Translations under genes and position numbers: made by a program | In this document: in pieces, positions 24,401 to 26,717 of the stretch | How positions within the stretch are numbered: the first letter of the stretch is position 1 | How the letters are laid out: each line of letters opens with the position of its first letter | IMG/VR virus record: IMGVR_UViG_3300033571_001841 | Location: 1-32,855 of that record | From: a virus | Strand: one strand, 5' to 3' | DNA: 32,855 nt | Notes under the pieces: model-generated | What the model was told of the DNA's origin: nothing | The model's database searches: none | The model's input: the letters and a program-made list of their open reading frames with translations, nothing else

Positions 24401-25896
24401 GTCAAACAGTAGAGTTCAAAGGTGCAACTGCATTTGGTGGTCTTGCTATTGACGGTACTGTATACTATATCAGAAGTATTGTTAGTGGTACACAATTTAC
24501 TATCGAAGATGAAGATGGTAACATTGTAACATTGTCAACTGCAACTGGTTTAGTCATAGCTTACGTAGGTGGTCAACAGGCAGTACGAGTTATTACTGGA
24601 TCTGCCCACAACCTCAGCGAAGGTGATCTTGTAAGAATTGATGGAACAGTTGGTTCTGTACAATTGAACAACAATACATACTATGTTCATGTTATTAACT
24701 CCACCGAAGTAGATTTATACTTAGATCAACCATATAACTCGGGATTGGCAGCAATTAACTATCCAGTTACTAATATTTCTTCATATGTATCCGGTGGATA
24801 TATATGGGCAAACAATTCATACACACTACAGAACTTAGAAGTAACTGATACTACAAATGATCCTATCTTAGGTAATTATTTAACTGTCAGTTCGGTTGAC
24901 CAATTAGTAGTAGGTACTCCTGTAGTGTTTACTGGTACCGTATTTGGTGGGGTATCTACTGATACTACGTACTACATTAAATCTTTGGTAAGTGCTACAG
25001 AATTTTCTATATCACTTGTGCGTTATGGTGATGAAGTAGTGTTAACAACTGCATCAGGATCTATGTATGTTACGCAGTGGGAACAGGACAATGTTGATAG
25101 ATTATGGGTAACGGTAAACGGTTATCGTGTACCTTCAGCTAGCTTGAGATTAAATCCCAACAATGAAGTCAGTATATTAACAACCATTGCTTCTGCTGAT
25201 GATGTTATCATAACAAGTATGATGCCAAGTGCAACACCTAACGAAGAGGTATTCTTAATCAACGTTAACCAACAAGGATCGGGTGTTGCTTATCGTGCAA
25301 ATACTCAAACTAGAACTTGGTTAGTAGCTCCATTGAGCAACACCGATACTATCATTTATGTAGATGACGTTACTAAACTTACTGACGTAGTTACGCAAGT
25401 TGAAACAGTTCCTGCAGTTGAAGATGGATATTTCTATATTGGTCTAGAAGCAGATAAGAGAATTATCTCTAGTGTTACTGTTTACAACAATACTACTAGT
25501 CAGACTATCTCTAGCAGTAACTATGAAATAGTGATAGAAAATCTATCTCCGGTATTGAAGATTACTGCAGGGGCATATATAACCGCAGGAAATTCACTGA
25601 CAATCACTGTGCTTGAAGGAAACTTGTTATACGTCAACGGAGAACAAATTAAGTTTAGTTCAGTAGACCTTGCAAATAATGCAGTTACCGGATTACAGCG
25701 TGGTACTAATGGTACCGGAGAACAAACGTTTATTCCGTTATATTCAGAGGTTTTTAGTATATTGTCTAACAACCAAATGTCAAGTGTGGACTATTCTGAC
25801 ACTTGGAATTCTGCGGTCTATAATACCGTTGAGGGTGACCCATTACAGATTAGTACTACGGAGTCAGCAATTTTCTTGCGAGGCGATGTTAACTGA
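6412..25896 (+). CDS. Giant 6494-residue baseplate/tail-fibre structural protein
   Basis: One uninterrupted frame of 6494 codons (roughly 700 kDa), directly after gp6, where T4 carries wedge genes 7 and 8. The first ~300 residues (SRIRTLNFLPDVFQT; ATLDQI) and a later stretch near 17,280-17,640 with SDNQDFLSGYMNEIKPYH match conserved text that I recall from large structural proteins of marine T4-like phages. Visible architecture: baseplate-type N-terminus; a cupredoxin-like segment (6952-7170); modules 1-2; a long Tyr/Asn-rich core; a Trp/Tyr carbohydrate-binding-like patch (12622-12750); a seven-motif FG-GAP propeller (13849-15975) with insertions; a second conserved core (16.0-17.7 kb); then a fibre-like array of beta modules to the end, containing an Asp-box propeller (about 21,500-22,720). 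No signal peptide or membrane segment is evident. No Shine-Dalgarno precedes the ATG; the leader is only TA-rich. The likely role is the outer wedge plus adhesive periphery, possibly replacing gp7/gp8/gp10-type proteins; exact equivalence is inference. Confidence 0.9.
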   Translation: MASRIRTLNFLPDVFQTPTNAQFLAATLDQIVAQPETKRIEGYIGTKFGYGINAKDYYVTEPTKTRRDYQLDPGVVFTKTNESVAKDFISYPGIIDALKLEGGVTDDNNRLFNSQFYSWDSFTNLDKVINYNQYYWIPEGPARVVVSNETVYYANDYAVYDLPNGYNIIPLTSADSLGSTNPTLTLLRGGTYTFAVNQDSQFWIQGEPGVTGFSNTQPNVQTRDVLGVNNNGASQGIVTFTVPPKNAQDEYNFPGNNLVSLVSNLPFAQVNGYRISDLTNGIDGVTSLDGLTIMFYNTGLPNEVGYVSNFFDYTPYDENNDLTSLQTISITSTNSSTDAITCNSTANLIVGNAIVFNGTPFGGISQYSTTLPNTIYYVESIINSTQFTISTTPNGSIYPLTTDTGSMTGVINQGQYEQGYYTNVSEHFYTVQLIGDPSDPVIRLVEASAIPVTQKITASFGVQYGARSFYRTASGAILIIPYISAPLDTLYYQDSSSPTKVGAIRLVESNITNTLNVDTDIIGQSQFTATNGIVFTNGLKVVFQGDVIPSNYLTGEYYVEGVGTSIELLPVEDFIAPEGFTATTYVPWDVLGWDSTDWEGNSYIPVTPDYITIARNSIDKNAWSRSNRWFHIDVINATATYNNNPNLVTLYATSEYKAKRPIIEFYPNIKMFNSGSEGKAPVDYIDTRTTDAFTYVAGQQNYYPDVEVYTAYTATITSTNYLADRVIQTGSNSTGVFTVASGYNTTGFNVNDLIVFDDITPGSGITTGGSYYVAQVVSSTQFKISATKGGAIVIPAVSVTGPYSFTWSPLSTTITIANDDIFGKLNAPGAFTVGQYVTDSTNALPRNTQISAISGTTTLTLTLDWDEGGNYFTQQTNASIIGTDTTNDNYALFDGSRIVFTQDTDINVKNKIYISRFSTISGSSVPVITLTEASDGEVLADQQTVALRGYFNQGKEFWYDGIDWIEAQQKTNLNQSPLFDVFDSNNISFGNSEIYVGTSFTGCKLFSYGIGSGLDDTVLGFPVRYSSIDNVGDLSFDVSLNLDTFDYVNGTEPVTQKVNTGYVFQYNNRIEYNRQLGWQTAVSPSIQYQIFEFNYDPLVPTTEFVCDIAKSSSDSTNWPTIEVYVNNVTVPHDEYTVVVGPDTTTVTLTTDPIIETVIQILVLSDQVSQTAYYSIPVNLNNNPLNADITVANLGDIRGQYQSIFYNNPNTTGEVFGPNNYRDLGNMVPWGDRIIQNSASMVLPGAFLRKQEHNLFNALMFNSREYVKFKNLLAYTVQNSDYTQRYDPATLLDDALDQITASKNDSQPFFWSDMLPNKAAYVSNTYSFANSLDVSIYPLTRVYDYTTANYYGVLVYLTRTALGVTTTQQLIKGQDYTISTTAPSLTVSLDLLPGDVITIKEYNQTYGSYVPNTPTKLGLYPAYTPEVILDSNYSTPTYFIRGHDGSYTKLYGEYDALTGLLTDFRDQTSLEFELRVYNNLKISSVIPIKEYEVVPGFFREIDYTYEQWLSIYSSGFLNWVGQNRLNYKIQFYNSNDNYSYNYYQSGNAINKAPISQGYWRGIYQYFYDTTTPNTTPWEMLGFTEMPSWWTGRYGPAPYTSDNLVLWTDLSEGIDWNNGDPVVIPQAVRDGLLEIIPVDSAGNLLPPIDSVVGAYNQRLFQRDWKVGDGAPVEFSYRRSSSYPFDLMRIMALTKPAQFFNLGVDVDHYKYNAEFNQYLVNNRSHLRMSDIDVYGSGTPVTSYVNWVVDYEKQVGINATTNITEMFNNMDVRLVYRVAGFTDKSLLKFYVEKGTPNSRNASLLIPDESYSVLLYDNQPFNRIVYSGVIVQINSTGGYNIFGNSQTNAYFKTLKPKYAGKYDTIEVEGLSVKVTPEHYSTEQLIPYNTTLYTAQEVSQFLADYGAYLISLGMKFEDTESGLEINWAQMIAEFLYWAQTGWAPGSIVTLNPSAKKLTIDKDSNIVQPLTIQQSNFVLNQNLYPIQTNDLSIVREGTAFSATALNDGDTISYGQFNLSNFEHGIVFDNVTLFGDIIYNLTTGLRQNRIALRGTKSADWNGTVNAAGFIYNQDNIKEWNRTVKYTKGEIVKYKNKYWIATKIIQASEIFKEADWKRTDYDEVQKGLLPNSSTRSYESSLYYDIDRANLENDADLLSFSLIGYRPRDYMALADLTDITQVNVYKNMIKNKGTLNAASAFRGANLPQGGIDYEIFENWAIKAGEFGGVLNNNFVEFRVNEKNMTGNPAIVGLTDGVYNVGVQQEVPLYSLFNYGRPITNVDVLPTNEVDTPNTIYPDAGYVNYNDVKMSAFFYSQLGVAVDKNGSIVPIEDFFVRDYVWLANYLERWEVYTPVAMGQVVSARNNLNETVTITFNKPHNLRQYQPFAIVNFDLAIDGYYLATIVIDQYRVLVNRTLDTSIKTITGQGVAMKFSSQRVATPAEIADLPLTDAEFRKNTVWVDTNGSGSWGVYRKGINYTLTSQVTKTSSQSLGSAVAVGDQLGYLISDADLGQVYRYTYNDLSQSYELVQTITGSASFGSTISYAGDVYAIAQTTGGSRTVKLYQLQNTTTSDDLVLIQTIPYETGATTWGTSIAMSGNLDWIYISDIDNNTVHVYQRSNISTTAGNFESTETYVINEIGTTDFTLIGATSNDVGVKFIATGVGTGTGVATKITYNVVTIIDGDALGLTNPGDRFGYSISTDYDGDEIVIGAPYKDYGAYDKWGQSYVFQKLYQNIEIQYNTIAPTSQTLQLAWTPDTTQFTVTATNATTDRITLTVAMDPIADLDKPIIFSGSGFGGTEIVTEKVYYVSTISGSNITIKQTRESTTDVALSTAAGLTNTYAYLQDDTLFVSKNGTLVQDNNYAVINDTLIYTNSLDAGDILNVSGHFITIVQTLTTEQTPQTGAQFGTSVATNIHASEILVGAPYQLNTQVSEGVVYRYTDPGVVYGIYTGTTDCNVTTTRKLLINGFLTYIPAGDASDAADAINSAQITNVAATNIDGKLAIFLIDSDLAPAFEKLFIGVTDDQTLTELGIQTYTLTQEILCPHTEGPTQFGTVIKFNEYGSFVASAPVGTRFSATTFDFIDDENQDNDTLFDNNATNWIDESPNFGAVYMFDYISQYNESLANIGKFVYAQSVNSPNLVYTPFNTYDQETDVTSSNQPRYGTALDFNNYGVIVGTPGDVGATTGTEYAGSATVYNNSLRVKDWSLYRYSAPIVDINKLFNIQLFSAETNQTLINLDYIDPLQGKILGAVRENIDIVSNVDPASYNNTATVNGNLVWGADYVGKIWLNTKNMRYVNYHQNDDVSYNSQYWATLFPGSDVAVYSWVASNVLPSSYQGPGIPLSINSYSIQYVINESGALTPVYYFWARNTNIINDSKTLSDSIIASYIENPKASGISYFSPILPSVYGLYNSNEYINANDSVLHIGFATGTNNDVSHEQFNLIRAGFASDFLPGVPLLSNEAPDSLYDRLLDSLCGVDETGAIVPNPYLPKAVQTGILARPRQSFFFNRYTALKNYLQYANSILAQFPITEIRQSSFLNSNGIFYDTADYWEYINWWSTGYDNNTKSALQVLNYADLSTLSVVTGTIVSVTSNSNGRTETYVYESSGNWRRIGLENGTIRFKTSLWDYESVRLGFGDNFFDTDLYDIYPSEETRKIVRALNEQIYTDDLLVYRNRSLILLFEYIQSETTENQNYLPWLNKTSFIDVAHTIRELRPIEVFQSDNQDFLSGYMNEIKPYHVVIKEFLFKYTGEEVYGGNITDFDLPSKYSAAQAQFITPQLVYANSNGVNQFTPDDPIWEEQEYSQWFENHGLSITGENEVQMTTLASYLSLNTNSFAVDNAQGFPINGILTIGTEQIGYSSVDRALNVLSGLTRGVNGTTIAQHIPGQLIYMNLPAVLLLDGGRGYVEPPKVTAYIDTTLYPAPTVPAVLTAVMNLDSVLRVDVVNPGQGYAVLPKIIIDPAITVPFTSADVNIFSNTIQVYAPLLQTGDLVQYKVGTDSTAIGGLENNQWYYINVLETVPSVVIGFYDNYADCIDNHDRLRLFDAGTGSNHTINQGAKASAISTSAPVRENDIVLRFDRTTYDSQVLEWLAGRYYGAFYAGTYSNSESVSSSSISLQSTQPPIADILASAQGVAFEITDLRNERVVNYSSFIRYVDSTYAANEVIRLELQDDGSGNPNASGGTIGFYVGMPIKFTGDVGSSGIITNQVYYVNSIINQTDFTISESSTGSPIKVLSNWTVGPAGLQCYVGEVTDTAVITVNYPGILNVTATQSTVNKLTVPLNVTGSGGTEGFYINLPIFFTGTDSNLPQNGVFGGIVENEVYYVTTVVDNQTFTMSEEKDPQTFNVTATVASTDTVVIDGDTSKLTVNEPIIFNTMVVAGTETSSFGGLVSGTTYYVSSIVSPSSFTISTSINGAIVALSNVSAASNTSALCTSQKNTLALTTTTGNNMVVNVSLPVSPGQVNGQLFTLYETSGQYPSLDGTDGNLITRGLAALIGQRTIDSVVVDVNAIVLTNFNPGDTVALGLTNIYINMPIEISNDLFYNNVLVPGTTYYVVEKDTIEIEVTNTSSSTNELTCDTTELLFADMPIIFSGAGIGGAEIDVEYWVKEVVSDTRFTITNTPGGLELTLSTASGLMTGTGLPYIKVATNIGDPAIFPGNTQQSASISAANPAVITVSGAPSDGDTVIFRNGEAPAGMALNTTYYVRNATNTTFNISLTSTGSLINTSAGVAKTSTMVITETTTIDQTPLTVPQFDVSYILGGYRVLITNQGSGYAVDNTIVIPGTDMGGTTTLNDLTLTVNTIDSEGEILSVICSGTVPGDSNQYYLKVISSTEFELYANQLMTVPVSGLNLPYVGITETTVTATQSSTDIITVSSTSGFSVNDAVVFTGSSSGGMVQGQTYYILDNINFTATTLQVSETPNGSVFQLTTAVSQNYTMAKFGSVALLPEPFIFNQSIVKYNNRVYVCVVSNNDQEFVFGKWELLTSGDRRLNAMDRVMGYYQPTVNMPGKDLSQLFEGVTYPNSTYLGNPFAPDQQYAVDTILQDQAFYPTDVDIHAVVWDGTRYIAAADMSTYSSVLSSLTTDEWAIQKLANTPINTTDMIYAGGYYLLTTNNSATPIFRSENGITWTTNGYFTPWGSVPYDTTTYDFTALSISSLNLNSVGYRNGIWVSVGDGVISSDDTYIWRQRFTFGNPLLTNILYGVNGIDITAFQGFIAVGKGQQMDYSSGIGVTINVSIILTSTDGITWNQLAPVSSKGLYGITHNGTNALAVGEDGVIYISNNGGNWLGVNEVTVISVNASSNYLNVTSTTGFAVNDQVVFSTSFNVFTAGTTYYVKTIVSGTQLQLSTTLGGSVVTLTAADPSTTTYMSAIATHDLVDVLYANGVYVAVGDNGYVITSMNGYDWAQRTTGTSENLNGIAYNADDDIWIAVGENNTILVSYNDGTDWTSSSVFAPQTTTYDVQGAEFTYGYGPEELVPGVVTDNITMTVATRPGTNWDETIYQHVGYNVVSIELTPTSGTQTLYSFDVGNLYNIQNPAQIAVYEINGSTGLGTAIYNTVDYTINWVDFSITLNSPLPFTPVTNKLRVDIYEVGNGNQLVKASTKTDPIRMHENTGWNEIYVNCNYSGQIYQGSGVIRPDTNPVDVEATETDSTSNTILCASVKDFFLNEPITFQGAVFGGLAEDTTYYVKTISYVTNRITVSTTINAGTGTAGPTLALTDATGSMNIIIKVGYGEVWTTPIIYHNGNKLLLGTTSTVTRTKASNNAVTTNTTGGMIVGERIVFSDTMFGPVLAPQTTYYVKTIIDANEFTVSATLGGPVLALTDATGGAEFITNDYAFGIAENGITASIIFATGDYDDNVDYITYTLFGETTPTQYGYTIPETQLITADGTVGPFSLDNYVSDNNPTNAVVELNGLRLINTTDYTIDDNTNEITFTSAPTLGDVIAVTTYNQTDRQYLNTQYGITGITVSDIVDINNTITPYSATTNCTNTTSGTNRITCVSTGGFAVGQTVEFKGATAFGGLAIDGTVYYIRSIVSGTQFTIEDEDGNIVTLSTATGLVIAYVGGQQAVRVITGSAHNLSEGDLVRIDGTVGSVQLNNNTYYVHVINSTEVDLYLDQPYNSGLAAINYPVTNISSYVSGGYIWANNSYTLQNLEVTDTTNDPILGNYLTVSSVDQLVVGTPVVFTGTVFGGVSTDTTYYIKSLVSATEFSISLVRYGDEVVLTTASGSMYVTQWEQDNVDRLWVTVNGYRVPSASLRLNPNNEVSILTTIASADDVIITSMMPSATPNEEVFLINVNQQGSGVAYRANTQTRTWLVAPLSNTDTIIYVDDVTKLTDVVTQVETVPAVEDGYFYIGLEADKRIISSVTVYNNTTSQTISSSNYEIVIENLSPVLKITAGAYITAGNSLTITVLEGNLLYVNGEQIKFSSVDLANNAVTGLQRGTNGTGEQTFIPLYSEVFSILSNNQMSSVDYSDTWNSAVYNTVEGDPLQISTTESAIFLRGDVN
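6952..7170 (+). other. Cupredoxin-like beta segment, copper ligands missing
   Basis: The segment LTLLRGGTYTFAV, then FWIQGEPG, then GVNNNGASQGIVTFTVP (residues about 181-250 of the giant protein) matches the pattern of cupredoxin-like domains common in marine proteins. Those domains usually continue into a Cys/His/Met copper-binding end; here the chain runs into a YNFPGN region with no such ligands, so it is at most a structural relic of that fold. Confidence 0.5.
7399..7638 (+). repeat. Beta module copy 1
   Basis: Copy of the ~80-residue module: STDAITCNST start, GNAIVFNG-x-FGG turn, TIYYVESI strand, TQFTISTTPNGS strand and a TGSMTG end. Carries a Cys after the first strand, as copies 7, 11 and 13 do. 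Confidence 0.75.
8587..8832 (+). repeat. Beta module copy 2 (divergent)
   Basis: Recognised by VNDLIVFDD, GGSYYVAQVVSSTQFKIS and a GGAIV strand, but the front end is degenerate compared with the consensus. Confidence 0.6.
12622..12750 (+). other. Carbohydrate-binding-like W/Y patch
   Basis: The pattern W-x(5)-Y-x-K-G-E-I-V-K-Y-x-N-x-Y-W followed by a downstream ADW resembles small CBM5/12-type or fibre-associated modules (W...Y..G..V.Y....Y.A...W). A similar segment recurs at 21229-21342. The assignment rests on the aromatic spacing only. Confidence 0.35.
14275..14403 (+). other. 43-residue TTDFT insert module
   Basis: The segment IGTTDFTLIGATSNDVGVKF followed by a GTGTG run is a short module that I recognise from many marine phage fibre proteins. 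Here it lies between propeller blades 3 and 4. Confidence 0.55.
14659..14910 (+). repeat. Beta module copy 3 (inside the FG-GAP propeller)
   Basis: ATTDRITL, KPIIFSGSGFGGTEI, KVYYVSTISGS and LSTAAGL follow the module order. It lies between propeller blades 4 and 5. Confidence 0.7.
15208..15500 (+). other. Insert resembling the flagellin hook IN motif
   Basis: Between propeller blades 5 and 6 lies about 95 residues with ASDAADAINSAQITNVAAT followed by NIDGKLAIFLIDSD, the INxAxI-x-x-V-x-A pattern seen in flagellin hook IN motifs and in some phage fibres. Similarity is by eye only. Confidence 0.35.
17860..18051 (+). repeat. EQI/GLTRG fibre module, copy A
   Basis: SFAVDNAQGFP, then ILTIGTEQIGYSSVD, then GLTRGVNGT: a common phage fibre module. 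It opens the repeat-rich C-terminal third. A GRGYVEPPKV / GQGYAVLPKI glycine-tyrosine pair follows at about 18,090-18,255. Confidence 0.6.
18880..19110 (+). repeat. Beta module copy 4
   Basis: GMPIKFTGDVGSSGIITNQ, VYYVNSIINQTDFTIS and a STGSPI strand; the front strand is poorly conserved. Confidence 0.65.
19177..19413 (+). repeat. Beta module copy 5
   Basis: NVTATQSTVNKL, NLPIFFTG, VFGGIVENEVYYVTTV and QTFTMSE follow the module order. It abuts copy 6 directly with the same NVTAT opening. Confidence 0.7.
19414..19686 (+). repeat. Beta module copy 6
   Basis: NVTATVASTDTVV, EPIIFNT, SFGGLVSGTTYYVSSIV, SSFTISTSINGAIVALS. Tandem with copy 5. A degenerate half-copy (NMPIEIS ... GTTYYVVEK) follows at about 19,939-20,052. 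Confidence 0.75.
20068..20295 (+). repeat. Beta module copy 7
   Basis: SSSTNELTCDTTELL, MPIIFSGAGIGGAEI, YWVKEVVSDTRFTIT, LSTASGLMTG. The TTYYV core is changed to EYWV. Confidence 0.75.
20368..20595 (+). repeat. Beta module copy 8 (divergent)
   Basis: NPAVITVSGAPSDGDTVIF, LNTTYYVRNATNTTFNIS and an STG strand. The FGG turn is replaced by an APAGMA loop. Confidence 0.6.
20959..21192 (+). repeat. Beta module copy 9
   Basis: TVTATQSSTDIITVSSTSG, VNDAVVFTGSSSGGMVQG, QTYYILDN, TLQVSETPNGSVFQLTTA. It follows a GSGYAVDN/NDLTLTV fibre segment (about 20,690-20,950). Confidence 0.75.
21229..21342 (+). other. Second carbohydrate-binding-like W/Y patch
   Basis: NQSIVKYNNRVYVCVVSNN followed by FGKWELL repeats the K/Y-N-N-x-Y ... 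W layout seen at 12622-12750, just before the Asp-box propeller. Confidence 0.35.
21535..22722 (+). other. Seven-bladed Asp-box (BNR-like) beta-propeller with one insertion
   Basis: Six Asp-box-like S-x-[DN]-x-[GT]-x-x-W turns lie at 21742 (SENGITW), 21913 (SDDTYIW), 22099 (STDGITW), 22216 (SNNGGNW), 22570 (SMNGYDW) and 22693 (SYNDGTDW), and a degenerate first one ends in DEW at about 21,630. Each is paired with a strand like GVYVAVGDNG or DIWIAVGENN. The fold is that of sialidase/YCF48-type propellers; no sialidase active site is recognisable. Module copy 10 lies between blades 5 and 6. Confidence 0.65.
22252..22485 (+). repeat. Beta module copy 10 (inside the Asp-box propeller)
   Basis: NASSNYLNVTSTTGFAVND, VVFSTSF, AGTTYYVKTIVSGTQLQLS, GGSVVTLTAADP. 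Its edges fall cleanly between two propeller blades. Confidence 0.75.
23308..23556 (+). repeat. Beta module copy 11
   Basis: STSNTILCASV, EPITFQGAVFGGLAEDTTYY, VKTIS, ITVSTTI, LALTDATGSM. Contains a slightly longer GTGTAG loop. Confidence 0.8.
23641..23871 (+). repeat. Beta module copy 12
   Basis: ASNNAVTTNTTGGMIVGE, IVFSDTMFGPVLAPQTTYY, VKTIIDANEFTVSATLGG, LALTDATGG. Confidence 0.8.
24328..24570 (+). repeat. Beta module copy 13
   Basis: SGTNRITCVSTGGFAVGQ, VEFKGATAFGGLAIDG, VYYIRSIVSGTQFTI, LSTATGL. A shorter fibre unit (HNLSEGDLVRIDG ... YYVHVINSTEVDLYL) follows at about 24,583-24,750. Confidence 0.8.
24835..25074 (+). repeat. Beta module copy 14
   Basis: NYLTVSSVDQLVVGTPVVF, TGTVFGGVSTDTTYYIKSL, TEFSIS, VVLTTASGSM. 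Last clear copy before the C-terminal module. Confidence 0.8.
25621..25752 (+). repeat. EQI/GLQRG fibre module, copy B
   Basis: LLYVNGEQIKFSSVD, then GLQRGTNGTGEQ matches copy A at 17,926-18,040 (TIGTEQIGYSSVD, GLTRGVNGT), closing the repeat-rich third of the giant protein. Confidence 0.6.
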
Positions 25897-25898
25897 AA

Positions 25899-25907
25899 GA
25901 TAAATAA
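25899..25907 (+). promoter_or_regulatory. Late promoter motif (GATAAATAA)
   Basis: GATAAATAA starts three bases after the stop of the giant gene and only 14 bases before the ATG at 25913, so as a promoter it would leave almost no leader for that small gene. It could still drive the gene at 26065. Confidence 0.4.
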
Positions 25908-25912
25908 ATAAT

Positions 25913-26065
25913 ATGAGCAATAAATCCACAGAAACTACAGAAAAAACACACAAAAAGCCTGAATCCAAGCCTAATGAGCATGGGGGCTTTTACTTTTCTT
26001 CACATCTAAAGATTTTTGATCCAAACACCAAACAAGTTTTAGTTCAAAAAAGAGGCGATAACTAA
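25913..26065 (+). CDS. 50-residue small virion-associated protein (too short for usual gene finders)
   Basis: ATG at 25913 opens a 50-codon frame ending at TAA 26063-26065, sharing one base with the next ATG (TAATG). It fills the only sizeable gap in this part of the window. The first 23 residues are charged and Lys/Glu/Thr-rich; the C-terminal half contains GGFYFSSHLKIFDPNTKQVL. The part LKIFDPNTKQVLVQKR is clearly similar to residues 12-29 of the next protein (FLKIHDPNTGEILVDKK), so the two look like a short and a long version of one family. I recall similar small proteins in marine T4-like phages at this place. Function is unknown; a virion role is inferred from position. No Shine-Dalgarno is visible. 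Confidence 0.75.
   Translation: MSNKSTETTEKTHKKPESKPNEHGGFYFSSHLKIFDPNTKQVLVQKRGDN
25953..25991 (+). terminator. Hairpin with T-rich tail inside the small gene
   Basis: AAAAGCC (25953-25959) and GGCTTTT (25985-25991) are perfect complements around a 25-base loop, and the sequence continues TTACTTTTCTT-like. An alternative shorter stem uses AAGCC at 25967-25971. It may terminate or attenuate transcripts from the giant gene, or may be chance. Confidence 0.25.
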
Positions 26066-26685
26066 TGTCAGGAATACAAATAACATATCAGATTGAAGGT
26101 TTTCTTAAAATCCATGACCCCAATACCGGGGAAATTTTAGTGGATAAGAAAAATGCTATCAATTACGAGAATATGTCGGAAGCAATTGCTGACACATTAA
26201 GCAGTCGTGGTTACGGTGAAATTTATGAAATGGCCTTCGGAAACGGTGGCGCAAGCGTAGACGAAACCGGTGTTATTACATATCTGCCGCCTAATACAAC
26301 GGGTCAAAATGCAGCCTTGTATAATCAAACCTATACAAAAATTGTTGATGACACTAGTGTTTTCAACTTAGATCCTACACGTAACAAAATGACAGTTTCT
26401 CATACAACAGGGAAAGTTTATACTGACATTTTGGTTCAATGTTTGCTAGATTACGGTGAGCCTGCAGGGCAAGCCGCGTTTGATAATAGTACTCAAACGG
26501 ATGGTGAGTATGTCTTTGACGAACTTGGATTATTAGCCAATTACGGCACGGACAACGACGGGAATGTTATAACCAGACTATTAACGCATGTTATTTTTCA
26601 CCCCGTTCAAAAGTCTCTAAACAGACAAATTCAGATAGATTACACGGTTAGAATTCAAGCACTAACTAACTTGGTAACTATATAA
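26065..26685 (+). CDS. Virion structural protein, 206 residues
   Basis: The protein opens with QITYQIEGFLKIHDPNTG and continues with a conserved block around AIADTLSSRGYGEIYEMAFG; the C-terminus has the characteristic TRLLTHVIFHPVQKSLNRQI. I recognise this text from T4-like marine and cyanophage proteins annotated as virion structural proteins; no biochemical role is known to me. An AGAGG ribosome-binding sequence (26051-26055) lies 9 bases before the start and inside the preceding 50-residue gene, with which it overlaps by one base, so the pair is probably translationally coupled. The N-terminal DPNT motif is shared with that small protein, suggesting they interact with the same partner or come from one duplication. 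Beta-rich, no membrane segments. Confidence 0.85.
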   Translation: MSGIQITYQIEGFLKIHDPNTGEILVDKKNAINYENMSEAIADTLSSRGYGEIYEMAFGNGGASVDETGVITYLPPNTTGQNAALYNQTYTKIVDDTSVFNLDPTRNKMTVSHTTGKVYTDILVQCLLDYGEPAGQAAFDNSTQTDGEYVFDELGLLANYGTDNDGNVITRLLTHVIFHPVQKSLNRQIQIDYTVRIQALTNLVTI

Positions 26686-26694
26686 GATAAATAA
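26686..26694 (+). promoter_or_regulatory. Late promoter motif (GATAAATAA)
   Basis: GATAAATAA directly follows the stop at 26685 and lies 32 bases before the ATG at 26718, with a strong GGAGTG ribosome-binding sequence (26705-26710) in between. This is a normal promoter-leader arrangement. Confidence 0.55.
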
Positions 26695-26717
26695 GAAGAA
26701 TATCGGAGTGATTTGAA

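Noticed and set aside
7399-25074. CRISPR array or DNA-level tandem repeats
   Set aside because: Repetition is visible only in the protein; the DNA of the copies is well diverged and spacing is irregular, so there are no direct DNA repeats of CRISPR type.
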